DNA of 64,000 nucleotides from Volvox africanus. Taxonomy: Eukaryota; Chlorophyta; Chlorophyceae; Chlamydomonadales; Volvocaceae. The stretch spans positions 558,001 through 622,000 of the forward strand of contig BSDZ01000080.1 of NCBI GenBank assembly GCA_030268105.1, read 5' to 3'. Below the pieces are notes generated by a model. It made no database searches, had not been told where the DNA came from, and was given only the letters and a program-made list of their open reading frames with translations. This document shows positions 21,018-32,126 of the stretch, one piece after another (position 1 is the stretch's first letter; each line of letters opens with the position of its first letter). A program made the translations under genes and the position numbers.

Positions 21018-22253
21018 CTATTTCGGCTGAGGTACTAACGGCGGCATTAGCGGGCAATCCTTCGTGGAATGGCTCTCCGCACACCGTAGACAAACGTTGG
21101 CCAATTTCCGACGCTCGAATTCGGAATGATTGCAATTCCATTTTGGCATATACGTGTCGTCCGTGCGAGTCCGCTTCGCATTGGGGTCGGAACGCTGTGC
21201 GGCTGCCGTCGATGGCGCACCACCACGCTTCCTGTTTTTAGCCGGGTCCGAGCTCGGACCTGCTCCTCCTGACTCACGGACACCCGAGCTAGCGCCCCCG
21301 TGCGCCTGGCGTTGCCGGTTGCTGCGTCGCGTCGCGGCAGTAGGCGTGGGGCGGGTCGCTCCGAAGTCCTGGTCAAGAGCTACGGCTTCCCCACGCGGAT
21401 CCTGCACTTGCACGGCATTTGCACGAGGGGCAGACTTGACTTCTTCCTCACTGGCAAGGAGTCGTATCTCCGTGCCCTTAGCAAAAGCGACCAAAATATC
21501 ATACGACTTGATCTGCGCTCCAACCAAGTCAGTAGCGCACCATTTAGCCAAAAGTTTCGTCAGGCCTCGCCTAAACCAAAAGACACGCTCGGATTCAGTG
21601 AGGTCAGCAATGGGAGTCACAAGTGCTTCGAAGCGTGACTGGTAAGCAGGTACATTTTCATCCCGACGCATGTGGTAGCTACCGGCTGCCAAAACCTTAC
21701 GAGCTTCCACATCGCGTGCTTGAACCTCAGTAGCGAACCGTGCGAGCAAAGCGGCGACCAACTCGTCAAAAGTATAGTTGCCCCGGGCGTTAGTCCAATT
21801 GCGATACCAGTCCTTCGCTGAGCCCTCGAGGGTGTTACCAACGAAGAGACACCTGATACCGTCATTATCGCCACCATGAAGAGCCTGGAGATACTTTTTA
21901 GCGTCACGCACGTACGCACGAGTTGCATCGGCTATGCTATGCCCTGGTGTCTTGTCGGTCAGTGAAATATTGAGCCTAGGAACGGGAATCGACAATCTCA
22001 TCACCTCAGGGATGTCATCATGCCCTCGAGCTTGAGGTAATGGCAGAACCCTTGGTCCAGCAGTGTTGTCCATATTCGTGTTCACTGCTGAATGCGGCAC
22101 AATTAAGTGAGCAGGGGTCTGAAGGAAAAGGGGCTCTTGAGTGGCTCGCGCGCCAACAGTCTCAAGACCTCTATCCGGTGCTCTAGCAGCCACAACAAAA
22201 TCGGGTTGGCTAGCTAGGCTAGTGTGCGGCGTATCGTCGTGTTCCGCGGACAT
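21018..22253 (-). CDS. gag: Gag of A2
   Basis: A 411-codon ORF, the same length as in A1 and A3, with the same core region and C-x2-C-x3-H-x4-C zinc knuckle. It ends at UAG followed by GGGCTTGCC, as in the other family-A copies. It differs from A1 at scattered residues in the basic linker. Confidence 0.85.
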   Translation of the reverse strand: MSAEHDDTPHTSLASQPDFVVAARAPDRGLETVGARATQEPLFLQTPAHLIVPHSAVNTNMDNTAGPRVLPLPQARGHDDIPEVMRLSIPVPRLNISLTDKTPGHSIADATRAYVRDAKKYLQALHGGDNDGIRCLFVGNTLEGSAKDWYRNWTNARGNYTFDELVAALLARFATEVQARDVEARKVLAAGSYHMRRDENVPAYQSRFEALVTPIADLTESERVFWFRRGLTKLLAKWCATDLVGAQIKSYDILVAFAKGTEIRLLASEEEVKSAPRANAVQVQDPRGEAVALDQDFGATRPTPTAATRRSNRQRQAHGGASSGVRESGGAGPSSDPAKNRKRGGAPSTAAAQRSDPNAKRTRTDDTYMPKWNCNHSEFERRKLANVCLRCAESHSTKDCPLMPPLVPQPK

Positions 22254-22556
22254 GGAGCACGAAACAATACCCTAGGTTTGCGTAATAGAAGCCGACTTCT
22301 ATCGCAAAGGCAAGAGTACAAAACAATTCGGTGAGCCTACCGACAGTACTCTTGAGAAGATTCAGTAAACTCAGCAAGTACTTGCCCAGCTGAGTCCTGA
22401 TCTCCGTAGTTTGGGCGATGAGAGTCGCCAACTGGTCCGGACGAAAGCCGGTCTCAGTCGCCGCGGCAAGCAATGCCGGTGCACTGAGATTACCTGCGAC
22501 TCAGGGCGTACACTTACACAACAAGTGCAGCAATCTAAGCAAAAGCAATTAAACAA

Positions 22557-22652
22557 TTACAAACCGGAAGCGGCGGCGTCCAAAACGGCGCGGCCTAGGT
22601 CTTCGGCAAAAGTATCTAGCGGCCCTCGTGGTTCGTCGCTGGAACTCGCCAT
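22557..22652 (-). CDS. Leader ORF / probable first gag exon of A2
   Basis: A 31-codon ORF equivalent to 10538-10633 in A1, starting MASSSDEPRG and ending in GL before TAA, with the same possible splice donor overlapping the stop. Confidence 0.45.
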   Translation of the reverse strand: MASSSDEPRGPLDTFAEDLGRAVLDAAASGL

Positions 22653-22717
22653 AGAAAGAACCTACTTCCGATTAGACAAAGAGACAGTTAGGCAACGAAC
22701 CTGTCTCGATACCAATT

Positions 22718-23548
22718 TGTTGTACCTCTTGTTCGCGTTTGCTCATAAGTATCTGCACGTCTGGAGACTTTTGACACCGATGCGCGAGCACTTGCAAGTA
22801 CAGCAAGGCAAGCGAGAGCAAACAGAGACAGCGGAAGACTTCAAGACGAAGAGAGATATAACTTACAGTCTTACAGATCGAAGTGGTGCAATGGACGAAA
22901 TCGCCGTCAGCGCCGGAAGCAAGCAATCATCACGCGGCGGTGGATAGCGAAGTTTAGGCTTAGCTCGGGCTAAGTAGAATAGCGTATAGTAATAATAGCA
23001 TAGAACAAACGAGTGTTCTCTGGTATCGAATGTCTTATCTTGCTTAGCCGTCCTCGCATCTGTTATACTCGCAGCATCACAATGTACGATTCACACTAGG
23101 AGGCCGATCCTAAGTGTGACAACCCTACTGCGTATAGGCGATGTCCAAGCATAACAACGTATAAGCCTTTCCGGCATTCGCATGATGCAAGGGTCCGAAT
23201 AACGATATTCGGTTGCAAGGCATGCATTGCGACGAGTGTGGTGCTCTCAACGTGTGCTGTAATGAAGTAATATTATGTCAAATAATATTACTTATCGTTT
23301 CATAGCACGAGCATAATGTGCACTTCAATGATTCGGTATTTCATGCATGCTAGGCGGATTTGCCATGATGCGATGTCGCGATGGATAATGATAACATGCC
23401 AAATGCATATATAAATGTATGCGAATACATCTATATCATGCAGGTTCATTCATATGCAATAATCATTCATGCGTTCATCAAGATAACACTTCGCCTTGTA
23501 GGGTCACATCGACCTACGCATTGGCGGGAAACGAACCGTAGCACAACA
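22718..23548 (-). repeat. 5' LTR of A2
   Basis: 831 bp family-A LTR, reverse orientation, bordered on its left by the primer-binding site. It faces the 5' LTR of A3 head to head across a gag fragment. Confidence 0.92.
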
Positions 23549-24228
23549 ATGCCTTGGTCACTTTTGCTAAGGGTACGGAGATACGAAGTCAAGTCTGTCC
23601 CTCGTGCAAATGCCGTGCAAGTGCAGGATCCGCTTGGGGAAGCTGTAGCTCTCGACCAGGAACTCGGAGCGACCCGCCCCACGCCTACTGCCGTGACGCG
23701 ACGCAGCAACCGGCAACACCAGGCGCGCGGGGGCGCTAGCTCAGGTGTCCGTGGGTCAGGAGGAGCAGGTCCGAGCTCGGACCCGGCTAAGAGCAGGAAG
23801 CGTGGTGGTGCGCCGTCGTTGGCAGCCGCACAGCGCTCTGACCCCAATGCGAAGCGGACTCGCACGGATGACTCGTTTATGCCAAAATGGAATTGCAATC
23901 ATTCCGAGTTCGAGCGTCGGAAAGCGGCAAATGTTTGTCTACGGTGCATGGAGAGTCATCCTACGAAGGATTGCCCGTGACTGCCGCCGTTTGTACCTCA
24001 GCCGAAATAGGGGCTTGCCCGGGTTCCTGTGGAGGGGGCACCGCCCGGGATTTCTGAACTAACGCATGGTCGGTGGTCATCCTTACGGCCAGCCGTGAAG
24101 GCATTGTTGCCTTGCGTACTTGGACACATCGAGCGAGTCATTGCACGACGCATCACGCTTGACGGACGCACGGGACTTCTCTGCTTCGATCCGTTGTGTA
24201 ATTTGTTTACACCTCTCCGTCCCCTGTC
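23549..24228 (+). pseudogene. Internal family-A gag-pol fragment between head-to-head LTRs
   Basis: Plus-strand fragment covering the C-terminal third of gag and the first part of pol. It starts at the codons for LVTFAKGTEIR and has a short internal deletion after that point. It contains the zinc knuckle followed by an extra TGA, then the conserved UAG. It stops in the pol sequence at the 5' LTR of A3. At the site where A1-A3 carry TGA, this fragment keeps CGA. It is probably the remnant of a fourth family-A element into which the neighbours inserted. Confidence 0.8.
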
Positions 24229-25061
24229 TGTTGTGCTACGGTTCGTTTCCCGCCAATGCGTAGGTCGATGCGACCCTACGAAGCGAAGTGTTAACTTGAT
24301 GAATGCATGAATGACTATTGCATATGAATGAACCTGCATGATATAGATGTATTCGCATACATTTATATATGCATTTGGCATGTTATCATTATCCATCGCG
24401 ACATCGCATCATGGCAAATCCGCCTAGCATGCATGAAATACCGAATCATTGAAGTGCGCATTATGCTCGTGCTATGAAACGATAAGTAATATTATCTGAT
24501 ATAATATTACTACATTACAGCACAGGTTGAGAGTGCCGCACTCGTCGCGATGCATGCCTTGCAATCGAATATCATTATTCGGACCCTTGCATCATGCGAA
24601 TGCCGGAAAGGCTTATATGTTGTTATACATGGACATCGCCTATACGCAGTAGGGTTGTCACACTCAGGATCGGCCTCCTAGTGTGAATCGTACGGCATTG
24701 CAATGCTACGAGTATAACAGATGCGAGGACGGCTAAGCAAGACAAGACATTCGATACCGGAGAACATTCGTGTGTTCTACATTATTATTGCTATACGCTA
24801 TTCTACTTAGCCCGAGCTAAGCCTAAATTTCGCTATTCACCGCCGCGTGATGATTGCTTGCTTCCGGCACTGACGGCGATTACGTCCATTGCACCACTTC
24901 GATCTGTAAGACTGTAAGTTATATCTCTTCTTGTTTAAAGTCTTCCGCTGTCTCTGTTTGCTCTCGCTTGCCTTGCTGTACTTGCAAGTGCTCGCGCATT
25001 GGTGTCGCAAGCCTTCAGACGTGCAGATACTTATGAGCAAACGCGAACGAGAGGTACAACA
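24229..25061 (+). repeat. 5' LTR of A3
   Basis: 833 bp family-A LTR followed by a primer-binding site reading TGGTGTCGAGAC, one base different from A1. The palindromic stem (near 24485-24513) and TGTAA words are present. Confidence 0.92.
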
Positions 25062-25128
25062 AATTGGTGTCGAGACAGGTTCGTTGCCTAACTGTCTCTC
25101 TTTGTCTAATCGGAAGTAGGTTCTTTCT

Positions 25129-25224
25129 ATGGCGAGTTCCAGCGACGAACCACAATGACCACTAGATACTTTTGCCAAAGACCTAGGCTGCGCCGTTTTG
25201 GACGCCGCCGCTTCCGGTTTGTAA
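25129..25224 (+). pseudogene. Leader ORF of A3, interrupted
   Basis: Equivalent of the 31-codon leader ORF of A1, with a premature TGA after about nine codons. The GL-TAA end is conserved. Confidence 0.4.
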
Positions 25225-25527
25225 TTGTTTAATTGCTTTTGCTTAGATTGCTGCACTTGTTGTGTAAGTGTACGCCCTGAGTCGCAGGTAATCTCAGTGC
25301 ACCGGCATTGCTTGCCGCGGCGACTGAGACTGGCTTTCGTCCGGACCATTTGGCGACTCTCATCGCCCAAACTACGGAGATCAGGACTCAGCTGGGCAAG
25401 TACTTGCTGAGTTTACTGAATCTTCTCAAGAGTACTGTCGGTAGGCTCACCGAATCGCTTTGTACTCTTGCCTTTGCAATAGAAGTCGGCTTCTATTATG
25501 CAAACCTAGGGTATCGCTTCGTGCTCC

Positions 25528-26763
25528 ATGTCCGCGGAACACGACGATACGCCGCACACTGGCCTAGCTAGCCAACCCGATTTTGTTGTGGCTGCTAGAG
25601 CACCGGATAGAGGTCTTGAGACTGTTGGCGCGCGAGCCACTCAAGAGCCCCTTTTCCTTCAGACCCCTGCTCACTTAATTGTGCCGCATTCAGCAGTGAA
25701 CACGAATATGGACAACACTGCTGGACCAAGGGTTCTGCCATTACCTCAAGCTCGAGGGCATGATGACATCCCTGAGGTGATGAGATTGTCGATTCCCGTT
25801 CCTAGGCTCAATATTTCGCTGACCGACAAGACACCAGGGCATAGCATAGCCGATGCAACTCGTGCGTACGTGCGTGACGCTAAAAAGTACCTCCAGGCTG
25901 TTCATGGTGGCGATAATGACGGTATCAGGTGTCTCTTCGTTGGTAACACCCTCGAGGGCTCAGCGAAGGACTGGTATCGTGAATGGACCACCGCCCGGGG
26001 CGACTATACTTTTGACGAGATGATCGCCGCTTTGCTCGCACGGTTCGCTACTGAGGTTCAAGCACGTGATGTGGAGGCTTGTAAGGTTTTGGCAGCCGGT
26101 AGCTACCACATGCGTCGGGGTGAAAATGTACCTGCATACCAGTCACGCTTCGAAGCACTTGTGACCCCCATTGCTGATCTCACTGAAACCGAGCGTGTCT
26201 TTTGGTTTAAGCGAGGCCTGACGAAACTTTTGGCTAAATGGTGCGCTACTGACTTGGCTGGGGTGCCGATCAAGTCATATGATGCCTTGGTCACTTTTGC
26301 TAAGGGTACGGAGATACGACTCCTTGCCGGTGAGGAAGAAGTCAAGTCCGTCCCTCGTGCAAATGCCGTGCAAGTGCAGGATCCGCTTGGGGAAGCTGTA
26401 GCTCTCGACCAGGAACTCGGAGCGACCCGCCCCACGCCTACTGCCGCGACGCGACGCAGCAACCGGCAACGCCAGGCGCGCGGGGGCGCTAGCTCGGGTG
26501 TCCGCGGGTCAGGAGGAGCAGGTCCGAGCTCGGACCCGGCTAAGAGCAGGAAGCGTGGTGGTGCGCCGTCGTCGGCAGCCGCACAGCGCTCTGACCCCAA
26601 TGCGAAGCGGACTTGCACGGATGACTCGTTTATGCCAAAATGGAATTGCAATCGTTCCGAGTTCGAGCGTCGGAAAGCGGCAAATGTTTGTCTACGGTGC
26701 GCGGAGAGTCATCCTACGAAGGATTGCCCGCTAATGCCGCCGTTTGTACCTCAGCCGAAATAG
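25528..26763 (+). CDS. gag: Gag of A3
   Basis: A 411-codon ORF with the gag core, basic linker and C-x2-C-x3-H-x4-C knuckle (CLRCAESHPTKDC). It ends at UAG, and the frame continues into pol. It is open along its whole length, unlike the pol that follows. Confidence 0.85.
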   Translation: MSAEHDDTPHTGLASQPDFVVAARAPDRGLETVGARATQEPLFLQTPAHLIVPHSAVNTNMDNTAGPRVLPLPQARGHDDIPEVMRLSIPVPRLNISLTDKTPGHSIADATRAYVRDAKKYLQAVHGGDNDGIRCLFVGNTLEGSAKDWYREWTTARGDYTFDEMIAALLARFATEVQARDVEACKVLAAGSYHMRRGENVPAYQSRFEALVTPIADLTETERVFWFKRGLTKLLAKWCATDLAGVPIKSYDALVTFAKGTEIRLLAGEEEVKSVPRANAVQVQDPLGEAVALDQELGATRPTPTAATRRSNRQRQARGGASSGVRGSGGAGPSSDPAKSRKRGGAPSSAAAQRSDPNAKRTCTDDSFMPKWNCNRSEFERRKAANVCLRCAESHPTKDCPLMPPFVPQPK

Positions 26764-29700
26764 GGGCTTGCCCGGGTTCCTGCGGAGGGGGCACCACCTG
26801 GGATTTCTGAACTAACGCGTGGTCGGTGGTCATCCTTATGGCCAGCCGTGAAGGCATTGTTGCCTTGCGTACTTGGACACATCGAGTGAGTCATTGCGCG
26901 ACGCATCACGCTTGACGGACGCACGGGACTTCTCTGCTTCGATCCGTTGTGTAATTTGTTTACACCTCGCCGTCCCCTGTCGTCTATCGATCTGTCTAAC
27001 CACGTGGTTTTGTTCATCCCCTCGTCTCTGCGTGAGATGTCGGAACAGTTGGCCGTTTATAGGAGATGTAGGCGTCAATATCCAGGCACCGCCGCATGTG
27101 TATTACTCCCCACTTTCTGTCGGCGCAAGGCAGAGGCATCGTTAAGGGGTATGCGGCGTGTCCACCGGTTCGAGCCGGGCACCGTTTTGTTTAATGGTGT
27201 GGATCGGGAGGGTACGCTGGCTCCGTGGCCAGGCACATCCTACTCGGTTGACGTTTGGTACGAAGCTCCTGATGAGGGTGCCGTAGGTTACGGACCCGCC
27301 CTATGTGCACTAACGTTATCTGCTGGGCAGTCGCTCGTAGATAACCGTGTCCCAGTGGTTCATATCGGTTTGAATGGCCGTACTCTGAAGGCACTTGTTG
27401 ACACCGGTGAATGCGCTGGGGTTGACCCCAGAGTCGTCTGATTGTCCACAGCTTACCCTCGCTGACGGGGGTAAGCATCCCATCGTGGGCAGGATTACCC
27501 TTAGCCTATCGATAGGCCCTTTGCGTGTTGTGACCCGGCCGTACGTGCTGCAGGGCTTAGCAGAGACTGCACCGTACATAATGGGGTCTTTGACATTACG
27601 GCAGTACCGCGCGCGCATCGACATGGAGACCGCAACCCTGCATATGTGCAAGGGTACTCTGTCGATTAAGGTACCTTTCCTGTCGTTCGAACATGTCACA
27701 CCAAAGGAGGGCGAAGCTGAGGCGGTGCCTATGGTTAATTTCGCTGTGACCGCAATGGCCGCGCAAATCGAACCAGAGGTAGTCGGGCGTAAGGAGGCCG
27801 TCCGTTTGTTACGGAAGGGTGCCCACGGACTGCTTTTGAGGCCGCGGGTGGGCTGTTGTGCCACCACCGTGGAGATTTCTGTGGATCCTGAGGTTGAGGC
27901 CCTACTGTCGCAGTATGAGGACGTCTTTAAAGATATCCCTGGCCTACCACCTATGCGTCCTGTTGATCACACAATCCCTCTCATGCCTGGAGCGCAGCCT
28001 ACGGCCCGGCCAATGTACAGGTTGAGTCCATTGGAGCTGGACGAGGTGAAGCGCCAGGTGACGGATTTGCTTGCGAAGGGTATGATACGCCCCAGCACAT
28101 CCCTGTATTCTGCACCGATTTTGTTTGTCGGTAAGAAGGATGGGACCTTGCGCATGTGCATTGATTACCGGGGGTTGAATGCGAGTACAGTGAAAAATCG
28201 CTACCCTTTGCGTTGACGACCTGTTGGATAAGCTGAAGGGTTCGGCTTATTTTTCCTCGATTGACTTATAACAGGGCTATAATCAGATTCGCATTGCTGC
28301 CTCTGATATTCCGAAAACCGCTTTTCGGACGCCCTTCTGTCACTTCGAGCATACGGTCCTATCGTTTGGTTTGACTAATGCCCCTGCGACGTTTCAGGCG
28401 ATTATGGACCGAATGTTTAGGCCGTTTATCGACAGGTTCGTTGTTTGCTATCTGGATGACATCTTGGTCTATTCTAAGACGCGCGAGGAGCATTTGGAGC
28501 ATCTTCGGCTCGTGCTCGACATTATGAGGCGGGAGCAATTGTTTGCTAAACTCGCCAAATGCTTTTGGGGGCAGCCTCAGGTGGAATATTTGGGCCACAT
28601 TGTGTCGGCCACTGGTGTGAAGATGGACCTGCGGAAGGTCGCCGTGGTTCACGATTGGCCCGCGCCTCAGAACCTCACGGCGCTGCGTAAGTTCCTTGGC
28701 TTGACCAATTATTTCCGAAAGTTCATTGAAAAATATTCCATCATTGCGGCCCCACTTACTAACTTAACTCACAAAGGTGTTTTCGTTTCGCTCGAGCCGT
28801 GGACGTCGCAATGCCAGCGGGCATTTGAAGAGCTCAAGCGAATCGTTGCCGAAGATGTCACCCTTGCATTCCCTGATTACTCGTTGCCGTTTCGTGTTGA
28901 GGTAGTGTCTGATGCCTCAGTATTTGGAAGCGGCGCTGTATTGTTACAGGAAGGGCAACCGATCGCCTTCACGAGTAAGAAGTTTTCTGGTGCGGAGATT
29001 CGCTACACCACCGGGGAACAGGAGCTTCTGGCAGTGCTGCATGCTTTAAAGGAATGGCGCTGTTACCTCGAGGGACGCCCATTTACTTTAAAGACTGACC
29101 ACAAGCCCCTAACGTTTTTGCAAAGCGTTCCGACGTTGAACCGCCGTCAGGCTAGGTGGATGGAATACCTAGCTAGGTTCGACTGCACCTGGGAGTACAT
29201 TTCTGGTAAACTGAATATTGCCGATGCTCTCAGTTGACATCCGTCGCTACACGCTGCAATTTTAGCAGCGCCTGTCGTGCGACCGCATAACGAGGAGGTG
29301 CCGATCGCGACGGACCTCGCAGAGCGGTTGAAGGTGGCCTACAACGCAGATGCCTGGTTCTCGGAGCTGGCTAATGTAGAAAACCTTCGCAAGCAGAATG
29401 GCCTTTGGCTACGGACGGAGGGTGCAGCTACGCAAATCGTCGTTCCGAACGACGACGTGCTACGCTACGACATCCTTGCACGGTTCCACGAGGACCCGTT
29501 AGCAGGGCACCCTGGTAGCAAGCGGTTGGTCGAGTTGGTGCAACGTTCCTTTTGGTGGCCTCGTTTGGCTAACGATGCGGCAAACTTTGTTCAGACATGC
29601 AGTCTGTGCCAGCGCAATAAGGCTTTGTCCGGTAAGGGCTATGGGTTGTTGCAACCGTTGCCTGTCCCGGATGCGCCTTGGGAAAGTGTTTCCATGGACT

Positions 29701-30788
29701 TCGTAGTCGCGCTGCCCAAAACTGAGGGGGGATATGATGCGGTGTTCGTAATGGTCGATCGTCTGACTAAGATGGTTCACCTAGCACCATGCGCATCATC
29801 CTGCACGGCTGAGCAAACCGCACGCTTGTTTTTCGATAATGTGGTTCGGTTACACGGGGTTCCCAAAAACGTGATCTCGGACCGCGGTGGACAGTTCACG
29901 TCTAAGTTTTGGGAAGCGCTCTGCAAGCTAGTTGGCATGCGCGTCAACCTGAGCACAGTGTACCACCCGCAGACTGATGGTCAAACCGAACACACAAACC
30001 GCACGTTGGGTGATATGTTGCGCAATTATGCTGGTCGCACACCTCTCGTTTGGGATACGTATTTGACTGCGGCAGAATTCACACTTAACAACGCTGTGAA
30101 CCGCTCTACAGGCAAAAGTCCGTTCTTTCTCAACTACGGATTTCATCCCGCACTACCTGTGTGGCGTGAGTTGGAAGTGAACGTGCCTGCTGCTAAACGT
30201 TTTGCCAAGTCTTTTATGTCCCGAATCACAGGCACGAAGTCGTGTTTGGACGCGGCGCAGCAACGAACGACGGAATACTACAACAAATCCAAGCAGGATG
30301 TGACGTTTTCGGAAGGGCAACTCGTGTTGCTAAGCACCAAGAGCTTGCGTTCCTTGGCCGACGGATCCCGAAAACTCTTACCCTGCTGGATTGCTCCGTA
30401 TCCTGTCGTGCGCATGGTTGGGAATGTGGCTGTGGAGCTTGCTTTGCCCACTGATATGACCATTCACCCCACGTTTCACGTATCGCTTGTCCGTCCTTAT
30501 CGTGGTACGGAACCCGTCCCTGAGCCTGCTAATGCCCCCGCAGCGATCGAACCAGTTCCCGAGACCTGGATCACTGGTAAACAGAAGTTTTACCATGTGG
30601 AGCGGGTGTTAGATTATCGCGCGCGTCGTGTGGGCCGACACCAACGTAAGCAGACAGTACACGAGTACTTGGTCAAGTGGACAGGGTATACCAGCGAGCA
30701 CAACTCATGGGAACCGGCACGCAACTTCTCGCAGGACATGAAGCCCCTGCTCGAAGAAGCCCGCAAACGTGCCACGCAAGCCCAATGA
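26764..30788 (+). pseudogene. pol: Pol of A3, multiply broken
   Basis: All pol domains are present but broken. TGA near 26887 is shared with A1 and A2. A 32-base deletion near 27410, between two GGTG words, removes the residues after the protease DTG. A 5-base deletion near 28210 and a TAA near 28268 interrupt reverse transcriptase. YLDD is present near 28450. TGA at 29235-29237 replaces an Arg codon (CGA) after RNase H. The last 503 codons (29277-30788) are intact. They contain the integrase HHCC region, SMDF, SDRGGQF, the TDGQTE region, the PYPVVRMVGNV module and a full chromodomain (YLVKWTGYTSEHNSWEPARN). Confidence 0.88.
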
Positions 30789-30812
30789 CCCTTGCAGTCG
30801 ATGCTGTATGAA

Positions 30813-30847
30813 GCAGCGAGGACGCTGCATACGGGAGGGGGGATAAT
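30813..30847 (+). promoter_or_regulatory. Stem-loop and polypurine tract of A3
   Basis: A perfect 6-bp hairpin (GCAGCG, loop AGGA, CGCTGC; 30813-30828) lies just before the polypurine tract GGGAGGGGGGATAAT that borders the 3' LTR. The tract primes plus-strand DNA synthesis in LTR elements (established knowledge). The hairpin role is unknown. Confidence 0.7.
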
Positions 30848-31635
30848 TGTTGTGCTACGGTTCGTTGTCCGCCGATGTGTAGGTCGATGCGACCCTACAA
30901 GGCGAAGTGTTATCTTGATGAACACATGAATGATTATTGCATATGAATGAACCTGCATGATATAGATGTATTCGCATACATTTATATATGCATTTGGCAT
31001 GTTATCATTATCCATCACGACATCGCATCATGGCAAATCCGCCTAGCATGCATGAAATACCGAATCCTTGAAGTGCGCATTATGCTCGTGCTATGAAACG
31101 ATAAGTAATATTATTTGATATAATATTACTTCATTACAGCACACGTTGAGAGCACCGCACTCGTCGTGATGCATGCCTTGCAACCGAATATCGTTATTTG
31201 GACCCTTGCATCATGCGAATGCCGGAAAGGCTTATACGTTGTTATGCTTGGACATCGCCTATACGCAGTAGGGTTGTCACACTTAGGATCGGCCTCCTAG
31301 TGTGAATCATACGGCATTGCGATGCTGCGAGTATAACAGATGCGAGGACGGCTAAGCAAGACAAGACATTCGATACCGGAGAACACTTGTGTGTTCTACG
31401 CTATTATTACTATACGCTATTCTACTTAGGCCGAGCTAAGCCTAAACTTCGCTATTCACCGCCGCGTGATGATTGCTTGCTTCCGGCGCTGACGGCGATT
31501 ACGTCCATTGCACCGCTTCGATCTGTAAGACTGTAAGTTATATCTCTTCTTGTCTTGAAGTCTTCCGCTGTGTCTGTTTGCTCCCGCTTGCCTTGTTGTA
31601 CTTGCAAGTGCTCGCGCATTGGTGTCGAAAGCCTT
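30848..31635 (+). repeat. 3' LTR of A3, left part
   Basis: First 788 bp of a family-A LTR, interrupted by B1 at gcctt (31631-31635). The remaining 51 bp are at 53142-53192. Confidence 0.92.
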
Positions 31636-32057
31636 TGTTGTATATGGTACCCACGAAGGGTGGTATCAAAGGATACCGGTTGTTGTGCCAGAGCCCAATT
31701 AAGTAGAGCCGCCGACTAGGTCGTACTTGAGAGACCATAAGGCCTCGAACCGGGCGTGACCTTCAGAAGTCACCACTACAACCGGAGATTCAGTGAACCA
31801 GGAACCAGATGTTCCACCATTTACCATTCAGGCGGTAAATGGCCCATTCCATACAGGTTATGGAGTAACCGACAGGTTCGGATGTTTCAGGAAATCGGTT
31901 AGTATTGGTCGTTGACAGCCGAGACCAAATCCACAAATCGAATGCTAGATGGGAACATGAAACAGTTAATCTGATAATTAAATATATTATATCATAAAAT
32001 AATAAACAGATAATTATTATACTTAATGAATTACCAAAATGCATTAAGGATACAACA
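31636..32057 (-). repeat. 3' LTR of B1
   Basis: 422 bp family-B LTR in reverse orientation. In element sense it runs TGTTGTATCC … ATACAACA; the outer eight bases form a perfect inverted repeat. The polypurine tract (reverse) follows at 32058-32071. Confidence 0.93.
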
Positions 32058-32126
32058 ATTGTTCCCCCTCTAGATGCAGCGTCCCGATGCATGAAACGAG
32101 AGCAGACAGGTTGAGGTAGGACAGCG

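Larger units (their letters stand above)
16175..23548 (-). mobile_element. Chromovirus element A2 (family A, minus strand)
   Basis: It has LTRs at both ends and, in minus orientation, leader ORF, gag and pol between them. The flanks do not match each other (caggg in element sense after the 3' LTR, ggcat before the 5' LTR). The unit therefore looks like a recombinant of two insertions, with the 3' portion originally belonging to the element whose 5' portion is A1. Confidence 0.85.
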
